The notes under the pieces were generated by a model that was not told the origin of the DNA, ran no database searches, and saw nothing but the letters and a program-made list of their open reading frames with translations. This document shows, in pieces, positions 1 to 6,513 of a DNA stretch of 9,917 nucleotides. The stretch is taken from assembly GCA_035642125.1 (NCBI GenBank), contig DASQSZ010000400.1, positions 1-9,917 of the forward strand, read 5' to 3'. Source of the DNA: CALAED01 sp937891035. GTDB taxonomy: Bacteria; Actinomycetota; Actinomycetes; Streptosporangiales; Streptosporangiaceae. Position 1 is the first letter of the stretch. Every line of letters starts with the position of its first letter. The position numbers were made by a program, and so were the translations under genes.

Positions 1-445
1 CCTGCCGTACCTGCCCGGCAGCGGCGGCGTCGGCGGGCCGGAAGACGCGAACGCCCAGCCAGGCGTACACCGCGGCGGCCGCGAGCAGGCCCGCGTCCGC
101 GGGCGCGGCGGCCCGGCCGGACGTGGTTGCGGTTTCGGCGAGTGCCGTGGGGGCGGCGGTTTCGGCGGGCAGGGCGGCCAAGGTGACGAGGACCGCGTGC
201 CCGGAGGCCACGCACTCCGCGACCCGGTCCGCCGCCGGCATGGTCCCGGCGTCGACGATGATGCCGTCGGCCCGTACGCCCGCGGCCATCGCCCGTTCCG
301 GATCGGCGCACACGAGGGCGGATCCGGTGGCCGCGGCCGCGGCGGCCAGCCGATCGCCGAGCAGCGGAGCGGCGTCCGGCGCGATATCGTGCCACAGCAC
401 GAGGTCACCCGGATGGAAGACTTGGTGCCCGAGGCGCAACTCCAT
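1..445 (-). CDS. Shortened dihydropteroate synthase-like protein (3' end beyond window)
   Basis: This gene reads leftward off the window edge, and its first 148 codons are visible. The protein begins MELRLGHQVFHPGDLV and carries VRADGIIVDAG (about 58-68), SGHAVLVTLAALPAET and, near residue 125, AAAAVYAWLGVRVFR. These resemble three parts of actinobacterial FolP-type proteins: the extreme N-terminus, the middle DGIIVDP strand, and the C-terminal AWLGARVFR helix/strand that is normally followed by RQxLDMVASI. The pterin and phosphate motifs of true DHPS (N-V/R-T-P-D-S-F and the D-x-GG-E-S loop) are absent between them. About 20-30 more residues are expected beyond the edge, giving a protein far shorter than the usual 280. 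A dihydropteroate synthase activity is therefore unlikely. M. tuberculosis FolP2, in a comparable neighbourhood, is also reported not to be a working DHPS. ATG at 445 is the only reasonable start and has no good Shine-Dalgarno. The family call is from memory of the motifs. Confidence 0.6.
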   Translation of the reverse strand, partial: MELRLGHQVFHPGDLVLWHDIAPDAAPLLGDRLAAAAAATGSALVCADPERAMAAGVRADGIIVDAGTMPAADRVAECVASGHAVLVTLAALPAETAAPTALAETATTSGRAAAPADAGLLAAAAVYAWLGVRVFRPADAAAAGQVRQ

Positions 446-449
446 GCCT

Positions 450-466
450 CGATCGTGGCACGATCG
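450..466. promoter_or_regulatory. Perfect 17-bp palindrome in divergent intergenic region
   Basis: CGATCGTGGCACGATCG is a perfect 8-1-8 inverted repeat. It lies only 5 bp before the ATG of the leftward DHPS-like gene and 36 bp before the GTG of the rightward operon. The position suits an operator or divergent control site that would block the leftward start region. No clear -10/-35 pair was found for either direction. CGATCG is common in GC-rich actinobacterial DNA, so chance or a general genome motif cannot be excluded. Confidence 0.4.
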
Positions 467-502
467 GCGTAGGGACGTCGCAGAGCGCAGGGAGCCTTGA
501 TC

Positions 503-1006
503 GTGATTGTCGCCATCGCCCTGGCCGCCTTGGCCGTGGTGGTCGCGGTCGTCATGCTCGCCTCTGGCATGGGCGGAGAGCTGGCGGACACCCACCCGGA
601 TCATCCGCCGCTGCCGTTGCCGGACAACCGGCCGATCGCGGGCACCGACGCGGCGCTGCTCAGGCTGCCGCTGGGCGTGTGGGGCTACCACACCCGCGTC
701 ACGGACGAGGCGCTGCGCCGGTTGTCCTACGCGCTGACCGAGCGCGACACCCGTATCGCGATCTTGGAACAGCAGGCCGCGGAGCTTCGGCAGAAGCTGG
801 AGTCGATGCAGGCCGCCGACGCCGGTCCGCGTACGGCCGCCGGCGCCTGGGATCCGGCCGACGAGGGCGACGCGGCCTGGACGCCGCCGTCGGCCGACTC
901 ACTTGAGCTCGAATCACACGTCGAGCGGCAGCGCCTCGAGACCGGACGGCCGGGGGCCGGAGGCACAGAGGGCGGGTCGCGCGCGGCCTCGGACGGCCGG
1001 GAATGA
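503..1006 (+). CDS. Membrane-anchored DivIVA-like coiled-coil protein
   Basis: The 167-residue protein starts with a very hydrophobic segment (residues 1-22, IVAIALAALAVVVAVVMLA), predicted as one membrane anchor. A short proline-rich linker follows (34-44). Next comes LRLPLGVWGYHTRVTDEALRRL (53-74), which matches the pattern at the start of DivIVA domains, where the segment ends in GY and is followed by a heptad helix. A coiled coil, LTERDTRIAILEQQAAELRQKLE (78-100), comes next, and the acidic/glycine-rich tail looks disordered. GTG at 503 is chosen because GGGAG (490-494) sits 8 nt upstream; the TTG at 497 would be only 2 nt from it. The gene overlaps tag by ATGA. Its position before tag matches Rv1209-tagA of M. 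tuberculosis. The likely role is scaffolding at the membrane (inference); no enzymatic motif is present. Confidence 0.8.
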   Translation: MIVAIALAALAVVVAVVMLASGMGGELADTHPDHPPLPLPDNRPIAGTDAALLRLPLGVWGYHTRVTDEALRRLSYALTERDTRIAILEQQAAELRQKLESMQAADAGPRTAAGAWDPADEGDAAWTPPSADSLELESHVERQRLETGRPGAGGTEGGSRAASDGRE

Positions 1007-1596
1007 GCCGAGCGGCCGAGGCGGTGCGCGGCGAGGACGGGCTCGCCCGCTGCCCGTGGGGCTTGTCGGCGCCGGAATACGTCGCCTACCACGACGAGGA
1101 GTGGGGGCGGCCGGTGCGCGATGACGAGGGGCTGTACGAACGGTTGTGTCTCGAGGCGTTCCAGTCCGGCCTGTCGTGGCTGACCATCCTGCGCAAGCGC
1201 GCGGGCTTTCGCGCGGCGTTCGACGGCTTCGCGATCGAGAAGGTCGCCGCCTACGGCCCCGACGACGTGGCGCGGCTGCTGGCCGACGCGTCGATCGTGC
1301 GGAACCGGGCCAAGATCGAGGCGGCGATCGCCAACGCGAAGGCGGCGCTCGGCCTGCCTGCGGGGCTCGCCGCCGTGGTGTGGCGATACGCCGACCCTGA
1401 CGCGCCGGCGCCGCCCACGCTCGCCGACGTGCCGGCGACCACGCCGGGCTCGACGGCGCTGGCCAAGGAGCTCAAGAAGAGCGGGTTTCGCTTCGTCGGC
1501 CCCACCACGGCATACGCGCTCATGCAGGCCTGCGGCCTCGTGGACGATCATCTGACCGGCTGCTTTCGCCGCGGCGCCTATGCACAGTCCACGTGA
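1003..1596 (+). CDS. tag: DNA-3-methyladenine glycosylase I
   Basis: A base-excision repair enzyme that removes 3-methyladenine from alkylated DNA, leaving an abasic site. The 197-residue protein aligns along its whole length with E. coli Tag (187 residues). It has RCPW (C17) and AYHDEEWG (Y29, H30), LEAFQSGLSWLTILRKR (E51, W59), and GFRFVGPTTAYALMQACGLVDDHLTGC (H183, C187). C17, H30, H183 and C187 correspond to the four zinc ligands of E. coli Tag (C4, H17, H175, C179). Y29, E51 and W59 correspond to the base-binding Y16, E38 and W46. The ATG overlaps the stop of the DivIVA-like gene (ATGA), so translation is probably coupled. Repair of methylation damage in the cytoplasm is well supported. 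Mycobacterial nomenclature calls it tagA. Confidence 0.95.
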   Translation: MSRAAEAVRGEDGLARCPWGLSAPEYVAYHDEEWGRPVRDDEGLYERLCLEAFQSGLSWLTILRKRAGFRAAFDGFAIEKVAAYGPDDVARLLADASIVRNRAKIEAAIANAKAALGLPAGLAAVVWRYADPDAPAPPTLADVPATTPGSTALAKELKKSGFRFVGPTTAYALMQACGLVDDHLTGCFRRGAYAQST

Positions 1597-1627
1597 TCGG
1601 GTACGCGCGGTCGAGGCGACGCGCTCA

Positions 1628-2344
1628 ATGCTCGAGTTCAGCGACGTGTCCAAAAGGTTCCCCGAGGGCACGCTCGCGCTGGCCGGCGTCGACTTCGCCA
1701 TGGCGCCCGGAGAATTCGTTTGTATCGTCGGGCCGTCGGGGGCCGGCAAGACGACGCTGTTGCATGTGGCCGCCGGGCTGCAACGGCCGACCGAAGGCAC
1801 GGTCCGGCTGCGCACTGACAAGATCGGCTACGTCTTTCAGGACCCCGCGCTGCTGCCGTGGCGCACCGTACGGGGCAATGTCGCGTTGCTCGCCGAGCTG
1901 CGCGGTCTGCCCAAACGCGAGCGGCTGCGGCGAGCGGCCGACGCGATCGAGTTGGTCGGTCTCGCGGGGTTCGCCCATCATCGGCCCCGGACGCTGTCGG
2001 GCGGGATGCGGATGCGCGTGTCGCTCGCCCGATCGCTGACGCTCGACCCGGAGCTTTTTCTCCTGGACGAGCCGTTCGGCGCGCTCGACGAGATCACCCG
2101 GCAGCGACTCGGCGGCGAGTTGTCGCGGCTGTTCGTCGCGCGCCGGTTCGCCGCCGTTCTGGTCACCCACTCGGTGACCGAAGCGGTCTTCCTCGGGAGC
2201 CGGGTGCTCGTCATGTCCGAGCGGCCGGGCCGCATCATCGGTGATTTTCCCGTCCCGTTCGACCACCCCCGCTCACCGGACGTCCTCTTCGACCCGGAAT
2301 TCACCGGCCTCGCGCGGGAGATCGCCGCATGCCTCGCCGCCTGA
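1628..2344 (+). CDS. ABC transporter ATP-binding protein, NitT/TauT type
   Basis: This cytoplasmic ATPase powers the importer encoded by the next two genes. In 238 residues it has Walker A GPSGAGKT (35-42), Q-loop Q71 in YVFQDPALLPWRTV, signature LSGGM (123-127), Walker B LFLLDEP (144-150 region), D-loop GALD and the switch histidine in LVTHSVTEA (H181). The QDPALLPWRTVxxNV wording is typical of the SsuB/TauB/NrtD group (sulfonate, taurine, nitrate, pyrimidine precursors). ATG 1628 is preferred because family members normally begin at the MLEFxxVSKxF strand. An upstream in-frame ATG at 1580 would add 16 residues and overlap tag by 17 bp. The end overlaps the permease gene by 16 bp. Confidence 0.93.
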   Translation: MLEFSDVSKRFPEGTLALAGVDFAMAPGEFVCIVGPSGAGKTTLLHVAAGLQRPTEGTVRLRTDKIGYVFQDPALLPWRTVRGNVALLAELRGLPKRERLRRAADAIELVGLAGFAHHRPRTLSGGMRMRVSLARSLTLDPELFLLDEPFGALDEITRQRLGGELSRLFVARRFAAVLVTHSVTEAVFLGSRVLVMSERPGRIIGDFPVPFDHPRSPDVLFDPEFTGLAREIAACLAA

Positions 2345-3132
2345 AATGGGGTCCGCCACTGGTGGTGTTCGCGGTGGTCATCGCGATGTGGTACGCGGTG
2401 ACCTATTTGCTGCTCGCACCGGATCGGCGATTCTTACTGCCCCCGCCACACGCCATTGTGCGGGTCGCCGTGCTCGACCGGGCGAACCTCGGCGAACTGC
2501 TGAACGCGCTGCTGTTGTCGGCCACGGTCGCGGCGATCGGGCTCGGGATCGCCGTCGGGATCGGCATGGCGGCGGCGATCGCGATGAGTCAGGCCCGCTG
2601 GATCGAGCGGTCCATCTACCCCTACCTGGTGGTGTTGCAGACGATCCCGGTCCTCGCGCTCGTGCCGCTGTTCGGATTCTGGTTCGGGTTCGGGCTGACC
2701 AGCCGGGTGCTTGTCTGCGTCCTCGTCGCGCTGTTTCCGATCGTGGCGAACACGTTGTTCGGGCTGCGGTCGGTCGCCGCCGTCCACCATGAGCTGTTCA
2801 CCTTGCACCGGGCCGGGCGCTGGACGCGGCTGGTCAAGCTGCAATTGCCGGCGGCGCTGCCCGCGATCTTCACCGGCCTGCGCATCTCCGCCGGCCTGTC
2901 GGTGATCGGTGCCATCGTGGGCGACTTCTTCTTCAAACAAGGCGAGCCCGGTATCGGCATCCTCATCGACGTCTACCGGCAGCGTCTGCAGTCCGAGCAG
3001 TTGTTCGCGGCAGTGATCTTGTCGTCGCTGCTCGGGGTGTTCGTGTTCTGGTTCTTCGGGTTCGCCGGCCACCGGGCGACGGCGGCCTGGCACGAATCCG
3101 CACTTGAGCCGGTCGGAAGGGATCCCACATGA
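2329..3132 (+). CDS. ABC transporter permease, NitT/TauT (SsuC/BPD) type
   Basis: The inner-membrane channel of the importer, 267 residues. About six hydrophobic segments are visible near 8-29, 60-86, 98-121, 125-146, 186-203 and 225-247. The cytoplasmic loop that docks on the ATPase is at 157-187 (LHRAGRWTRLVKLQLPAALP), with the invariant glycine G163 and the LP pair at 173-174. The EAA residues themselves are replaced by LHRA, as often happens. One TMD2-type permease gene together with one ATPase and one lipoprotein implies a homodimeric permease. ATG 2329 has GCGGGAG 8 nt upstream and lies inside the end of the ATPase gene. The stop overlaps the start of the binding-protein gene (ATGA). 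Confidence 0.92.
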   Translation: MPRRLKWGPPLVVFAVVIAMWYAVTYLLLAPDRRFLLPPPHAIVRVAVLDRANLGELLNALLLSATVAAIGLGIAVGIGMAAAIAMSQARWIERSIYPYLVVLQTIPVLALVPLFGFWFGFGLTSRVLVCVLVALFPIVANTLFGLRSVAAVHHELFTLHRAGRWTRLVKLQLPAALPAIFTGLRISAGLSVIGAIVGDFFFKQGEPGIGILIDVYRQRLQSEQLFAAVILSSLLGVFVFWFFGFAGHRATAAWHESALEPVGRDPT

Positions 3133-3188
3133 AGCGCCGCGTGAAGGACCGCGTGAAGGACCGTGTGAAGGGCCGTGTGCTCGTCCGT
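3129..3188 (+). repeat. Degenerate 12-bp tandem repeat, five units
   Basis: Five consecutive 12-nt units follow the pattern NTGAAGGRCCGY. They are ATGAAGCGCCGC, GTGAAGGACCGC, GTGAAGGACCGT, GTGAAGGGCCGT and the diverged GTGCTCGTCCGT. The units are in frame and encode (M/V)K(R/D/G)R, extending the positive n-region of the lipoprotein signal. Units two to five each offer an in-frame GTG, so change in copy number would keep the frame and alter only the signal-peptide charge and length. Confidence 0.8.
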
Positions 3189-4340
3189 GCGATGTGCGCC
3201 GCCGCCCTGGCCAGCGCGCTCGCTGGCTGCGCCGTCTCGGGCGAATCCGGCGGCACGGAACGGCCCGCTGGGCAGCCGGCCACGCGGACCGCCGCGGCCG
3301 CGTCGCTCGCCGGCGTCTGCCCCGCCACGATCGTCCTCCAGGACGACTGGTGGCCCCAGGCGGAGACGGGCGCGCTGTACCGGCTGCTCGGCGAGCCCAT
3401 CAAGATTGACAAGGCCAAGAAGCGGGTGTCCGGTCCGCTCGTGGCCGACGGCGCCGCCACCGGCGTCCGCGTCGAGATCCGTGCGGGAGGGCCGGCCAAC
3501 GGATTCACCCGTGCGGCCAAGGTGCTCTATCTCGACAAGCAGGTCATGCTCGGCTCGGCCGACATCGACCTGGCCGCCGCCGCGAGCAACGGCGCCCAGC
3601 CGCTCCTGCCCGTCTTCGCGACGATGGACATCTCGCCGCTCGTCTTGATGTGGGACCCGCGGGCGCATCCCGACTGGAAGACCATCGCCGACATCGGCAA
3701 GACCGATACCCGGGTCCTCTACTTCCCCGGCTCGACGTACATGGAATACCTCGTCGCCGCCGGAATTCTCCGCAAGTCCCAGGTGGAAGACTCCTACGAC
3801 GGCACCCCGGCCCGGTTCGTCGCCGAGCGCGGCGAGATCGTGCAGCAGGGCTACTTGACGAACGAGGTCTATCAGTTCGAGCACGAGTTGCCGCAATGGA
3901 AGAAGAAGGTCGCCTGGCAGTTGGTCGGCGCAGCCGGATATCCCAACTATCCGGCCGCCGTCGCGATCCGGCCCGACCGCAAGGCGGAGCTCGCGCCGTG
4001 CCTTGAGAAGCTGGTGCCGATCATGCAGCGATCGGCGGCGGCCTATGCGGCCGACCCGGCGCCCACGATCGCGCTGATCGTCCGGCTGGTCCAAGACTAC
4101 GGCGCCTTCCCCTACAGCTCGGCGCGCGGGACCAACGCGATCGCGACCATGAAGCGATACGGCATCATCGGCAACGGCCCGAACACGACCGTCGGCGACT
4201 TCGACCCCGCGCGCGTCCAAAAGATCATCGATATCCTGCGGCCGCTCCTCGCGGCGCAAAACCGGCCGATAGCCGCGGGGCTGCGCCCGGGCGACATCGC
4301 CACGAACGAGTTCATCGACCCCCGGATCGGGCTGCCGTAG
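3129..4340 (+). CDS. ABC transporter substrate-binding lipoprotein (NMT1/THI5-like), substrate unknown
   Basis: The extracytoplasmic receptor of the importer, 403 residues. A strongly basic n-region made of tandem VKDR repeats (residues 1-20) is followed by a hydrophobic stretch and the lipobox LAGC (C34), so the protein should be lipid-anchored. The mature domain begins around VCPATIVLQDDWWPQAETGALY (63-84). It continues with RVEIRAGGPANGF, a segment reporting a time- or position-dependent state (VMLGSADIDLAAAASNG), LVLMWDP and FPGSTYMEYLVAAGIL. The overall order resembles NMT1/THI5-like NitT/TauT binding proteins. I cannot name the ligand; nitrate, sulfonate and pyrimidine ligands are all unproven. 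GGAAGG (3115-3120) lies 8 nt before ATG 3129, and the gene overlaps the permease stop by 4 bp. Confidence 0.88.
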   Translation: MKRRVKDRVKDRVKGRVLVRAMCAAALASALAGCAVSGESGGTERPAGQPATRTAAAASLAGVCPATIVLQDDWWPQAETGALYRLLGEPIKIDKAKKRVSGPLVADGAATGVRVEIRAGGPANGFTRAAKVLYLDKQVMLGSADIDLAAAASNGAQPLLPVFATMDISPLVLMWDPRAHPDWKTIADIGKTDTRVLYFPGSTYMEYLVAAGILRKSQVEDSYDGTPARFVAERGEIVQQGYLTNEVYQFEHELPQWKKKVAWQLVGAAGYPNYPAAVAIRPDRKAELAPCLEKLVPIMQRSAAAYAADPAPTIALIVRLVQDYGAFPYSSARGTNAIATMKRYGIIGNGPNTTVGDFDPARVQKIIDILRPLLAAQNRPIAAGLRPGDIATNEFIDPRIGLP

Positions 4341-5060
4341 GTGTCCGCCGAGTCGCCCCTGTTCAACCCGATCGCCGCGCTGTACGAGCGATACGCGGAG
4401 GTCAACGACGGCGTATACCGGCCGTTCCTGCACGGCGCCCTCCCGGCCGCCGGCGACCGGGCCGTGGACCTCGGCTGCGGCTCTGGACGGTTCACCGGCA
4501 TGCTGGCCGACCGCTACAAGCATGTGGTGGCCGTCGACATCGCCGACCGCGAGATCGACATCGCGACGCGCAAGCGCGCCCGCCCCAACGTCACCTACCG
4601 GGTGGCCGACCTCCTCGACCTGACGCCGGACCGCGACGGCCGGTTCGACGTCGTGCTGTCGGTCAACGTGCTGTTCAACCTGTTCCGCGACCACGACCCG
4701 GACGAGGTGTTCCACCACGTGCGGTCGCTGGTCGCGCCCGGCGGCACGGCCGTCATCGTGGACGTCGTGTCCGCGCGCTCGGACTCGGCGCTACGACATC
4801 GCTGGTGGGGCATCGTGGACGCCGCCCGCACGTTCGGCCGGCACCGGTCGGCCGCGGCCGCCTGGACGGTGCTGCGGCTGCGGCAGCATCCGGTGTGGAT
4901 GCGGCACGCCCGCGGCAACCGTTCGCTCACGAGGGCCGCGTTCCACAAGCGCTGTGCGGCCGTGTACCCCGGCGCCCGTTTCACCGATCGGCTCGACCCG
5001 TTCCTGTGCGCCGTACGCTGGTCGAACACCGCCGAGGGTCAAAGCTCGGCCTCGGCGTAG
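4341..5060 (+). CDS. Class I SAM-dependent methyltransferase, substrate unknown
   Basis: The 239-residue protein has a Rossmann-like methyltransferase fold. Motif I is VDLGCGSGR (42-50), binding AdoMet. The acidic motif II residue is D66 in VVAVDIAD, motif III is RVADLLDL (87-94), and the central strand is FDVVLSVNVLFNLF (102-115). A post motif, LVAPGGTAVIVDVV, is at 130-143. The C-terminal third is basic and tryptophan-rich and probably forms the acceptor-binding cap. I do not recognise the acceptor. GTG 4341 directly follows the TAG of the binding-protein gene with no gap, so it probably depends on translational coupling or reinitiation. It ends the six-gene plus-strand operon and overlaps the convergent LOG gene by 22 bp. 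An SSASA-type tail closes the protein. Confidence 0.88.
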   Translation: MSAESPLFNPIAALYERYAEVNDGVYRPFLHGALPAAGDRAVDLGCGSGRFTGMLADRYKHVVAVDIADREIDIATRKRARPNVTYRVADLLDLTPDRDGRFDVVLSVNVLFNLFRDHDPDEVFHHVRSLVAPGGTAVIVDVVSARSDSALRHRWWGIVDAARTFGRHRSAAAAWTVLRLRQHPVWMRHARGNRSLTRAAFHKRCAAVYPGARFTDRLDPFLCAVRWSNTAEGQSSASA

Positions 5061-5623
5061 TCCTCGGCCGTCGGGTCGATCCGCACCGGCCGCTGCTCGA
5101 GCAGGTCGAACGCCTCCGAGACGTCACGGGTCCAACCGACGGCGTCGAACACCTTCGGCCGGGCGAAACCCGCGTCGAGCAGATGCGTCATCAGATCGCG
5201 CAGCGGGTCGTACAGCCCGTACGGATCCAAGATCACGAGCGGCTTGTCGTGCAGGCCGAGCACCCGGGCGCTCCAGATCTCGAACAGCTCCTCCAGCGTG
5301 CCGAGCCCGCCTGGCAGGACGAGGAAGGCGTCGGAGCGGCGGTCCATCTCGGCCTTCCTGCTGCGCATGTCCGTGGTGACGATCAAGGTGGTGGAGTCGT
5401 GGTCGGCGATCTCGATGTCGACGAGCGTCTGCGGGATGACCCCGACCGTCTCAGCTCCGCCGGCCCGGGCCGCGCCGGCCACGGCGCCCATGCACGAGAC
5501 CGTGGCGCCGCCGCTCACCAGGCGATGGCCGCGGCGCGCCAGTTCGGCGCCCGTCTCGGCGGCGAGATCGAGGTAGCGCCGCTCGATGCGGCTGCTGGAC
5601 GCGCAGAATACGCAGATCTTCAT
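5039..5623 (-). CDS. LOG family protein (Rossmann-fold nucleotide-binding, TIGR00730), short form
   Basis: A 194-residue protein of the LOG/YvdD family. Characterised members cleave AMP-type or cytokinin riboside 5'-monophosphates into free base and ribose 5-phosphate. The N-terminus, MKICVFCASS, is the phosphate-loop strand. The two hallmark motifs are present: MRSRKAEM (86-93, with R89 and K90) and PGGLGTLEE (104-112, with E111/E112). The nucleotide loop normally written GGGxxGLMG is SGGATVSCMG here (37-46). The enzyme family is clear; the physiological substrate is inference. The gene lies 21 bp after the larger LOG gene and is surely co-transcribed with it. GGGAG lies about 12 nt before the ATG, a long spacing. 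M. tuberculosis Rv1205, near dapDE, is the comparable gene. Confidence 0.92.
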   Translation of the reverse strand: MKICVFCASSSRIERRYLDLAAETGAELARRGHRLVSGGATVSCMGAVAGAARAGGAETVGVIPQTLVDIEIADHDSTTLIVTTDMRSRKAEMDRRSDAFLVLPGGLGTLEELFEIWSARVLGLHDKPLVILDPYGLYDPLRDLMTHLLDAGFARPKVFDAVGWTRDVSEAFDLLEQRPVRIDPTAEDYAEAEL

Positions 5624-5644
5624 CGAGTGTCGTAACTCCCGTCG

Positions 5645-6436
5645 TCAAGCGCCGTTGCCCGCTTCGCGGGCGGCGGCCTGCTGCGCCTGCCGCTCCCGCG
5701 ACTCATGGGCGCGCATGATGATCTGGATGACCTCATCGGGATCGTCGGTCAGGTGCAGCAGCTCGGGATCGGCGGCGGAGATCTTGCCGCTCGACAGCAT
5801 CTTATCCTTGATCCACTCCAGCAGGCCGCGCCAGTAGTCGGTGCCGACCAGCACGATCGGGAACCTGGTGATCTTCCCCGTCTGGACCAGGGTGACGGCC
5901 TCGAACATCTCGTCCAGCGTGCCGAACCCGCCCGGCAGCACGACGAACGCCTCGGAGTACTTCACGAACATCGTCTTGCGCACGAAGAAGTAGCGAAACT
6001 CAAGGCCGATGTGGATGTGGTCGTTCATCTTCTGCTCGAAGGGCAGCTCGATGCCAAGCCCCACCGACGTGCCGCCGACCCGGTCGGCGCCCTTGTTGGC
6101 GGCCTCCATAATGCCGGGGCCGCCCCCAGTGATCACGGCGTACCCGGCGTCGGCCAGCTTGGCGCCGATCCGCTCGGCGAGCTCGTACTCATCGGTGCCG
6201 ACCTTGGTGCGGGCCGAGCCGAACACGCTCACCGCCCGGCCCAGCTCGGACAGCAGCCCGAAGCCCTCGACGAACTCCGCCTGGATCCGCAGCACCCGCC
6301 ACGGGTCGGTGTGCACCCAGTCGGCCGGACCGCGGCCGTCGAGCAGCCGCTGGTCGGTCGTTGTCTGCGGCACGGCCCTGCCGCGCAACATCGCGGGTCC
6401 CTGACGGCGCATCGGCGGCGGCAACTCACGTTCCAT
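5645..6436 (-). CDS. LOG family protein (TIGR00730), long actinobacterial form
   Basis: A 263-residue member of the LOG/lysine-decarboxylase-like fold family, distinct from its neighbour. After a polar N-terminal extension, TTDQRLLD and DWVHTDPWRVLRIQAEFVEGF (39-59) mark the long actinobacterial subgroup. The core follows: VSVFGSAR (69-76), VITGGGPGIMEAAN (101-114), FRYFFVRKTMFVK (147-159) and PGGFGTLDEMFEA (168-180), with the expected RK and GGxGTxxE active-site residues. The C-terminus is a charged helix rich in Q, E and A. Streptomyces members of this subgroup sit next to dapE, as here. Start choice: ATG 6436 gives an N-terminus of family-like length. An in-frame TTG at 6478 would add 14 residues and has GAAGGAG 4 nt upstream. 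Nucleotide N-glycosidase activity is inferred. Confidence 0.9.
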   Translation of the reverse strand: MERELPPPMRRQGPAMLRGRAVPQTTTDQRLLDGRGPADWVHTDPWRVLRIQAEFVEGFGLLSELGRAVSVFGSARTKVGTDEYELAERIGAKLADAGYAVITGGGPGIMEAANKGADRVGGTSVGLGIELPFEQKMNDHIHIGLEFRYFFVRKTMFVKYSEAFVVLPGGFGTLDEMFEAVTLVQTGKITRFPIVLVGTDYWRGLLEWIKDKMLSSGKISAADPELLHLTDDPDEVIQIIMRAHESRERQAQQAAAREAGNGA

Positions 6437-6513
6437 GCGCACAACCGTAACCGGACTTCGCGGCCCGGCCGGTTCCAACCGACTCCTTCGAGAGGAACAG
6501 GCGAAGTAGCGTC

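Noticed and set aside
123..500. 125-codon plus-strand frame before the DivIVA-like gene
   Set aside because: It is antisense to the DHPS-like gene and is only low-complexity A/S/R/P text.
1580..1627. Upstream ATG start for the ABC ATPase
   Set aside because: The extra 16 residues do not fit the family N-terminus, and no Shine-Dalgarno precedes the codon; kept only as an alternative.
727..1821. 364-codon minus-strand frame opposite tag
   Set aside because: It is antisense to the well-supported Tag protein and shows no domain; arginine/alanine-rich shadow text.
3129..3188. CRISPR-like direct repeats
   Set aside because: The units are 12 bp, contiguous and in frame with a signal peptide, without spacers.
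2973..4718. 581-codon open frame on the minus strand opposite the binding-protein and methyltransferase genes
   Set aside because: It is antisense to genes with clear domain motifs; the composition (H, V, R, D, G without motifs) is that of a high-GC shadow frame.
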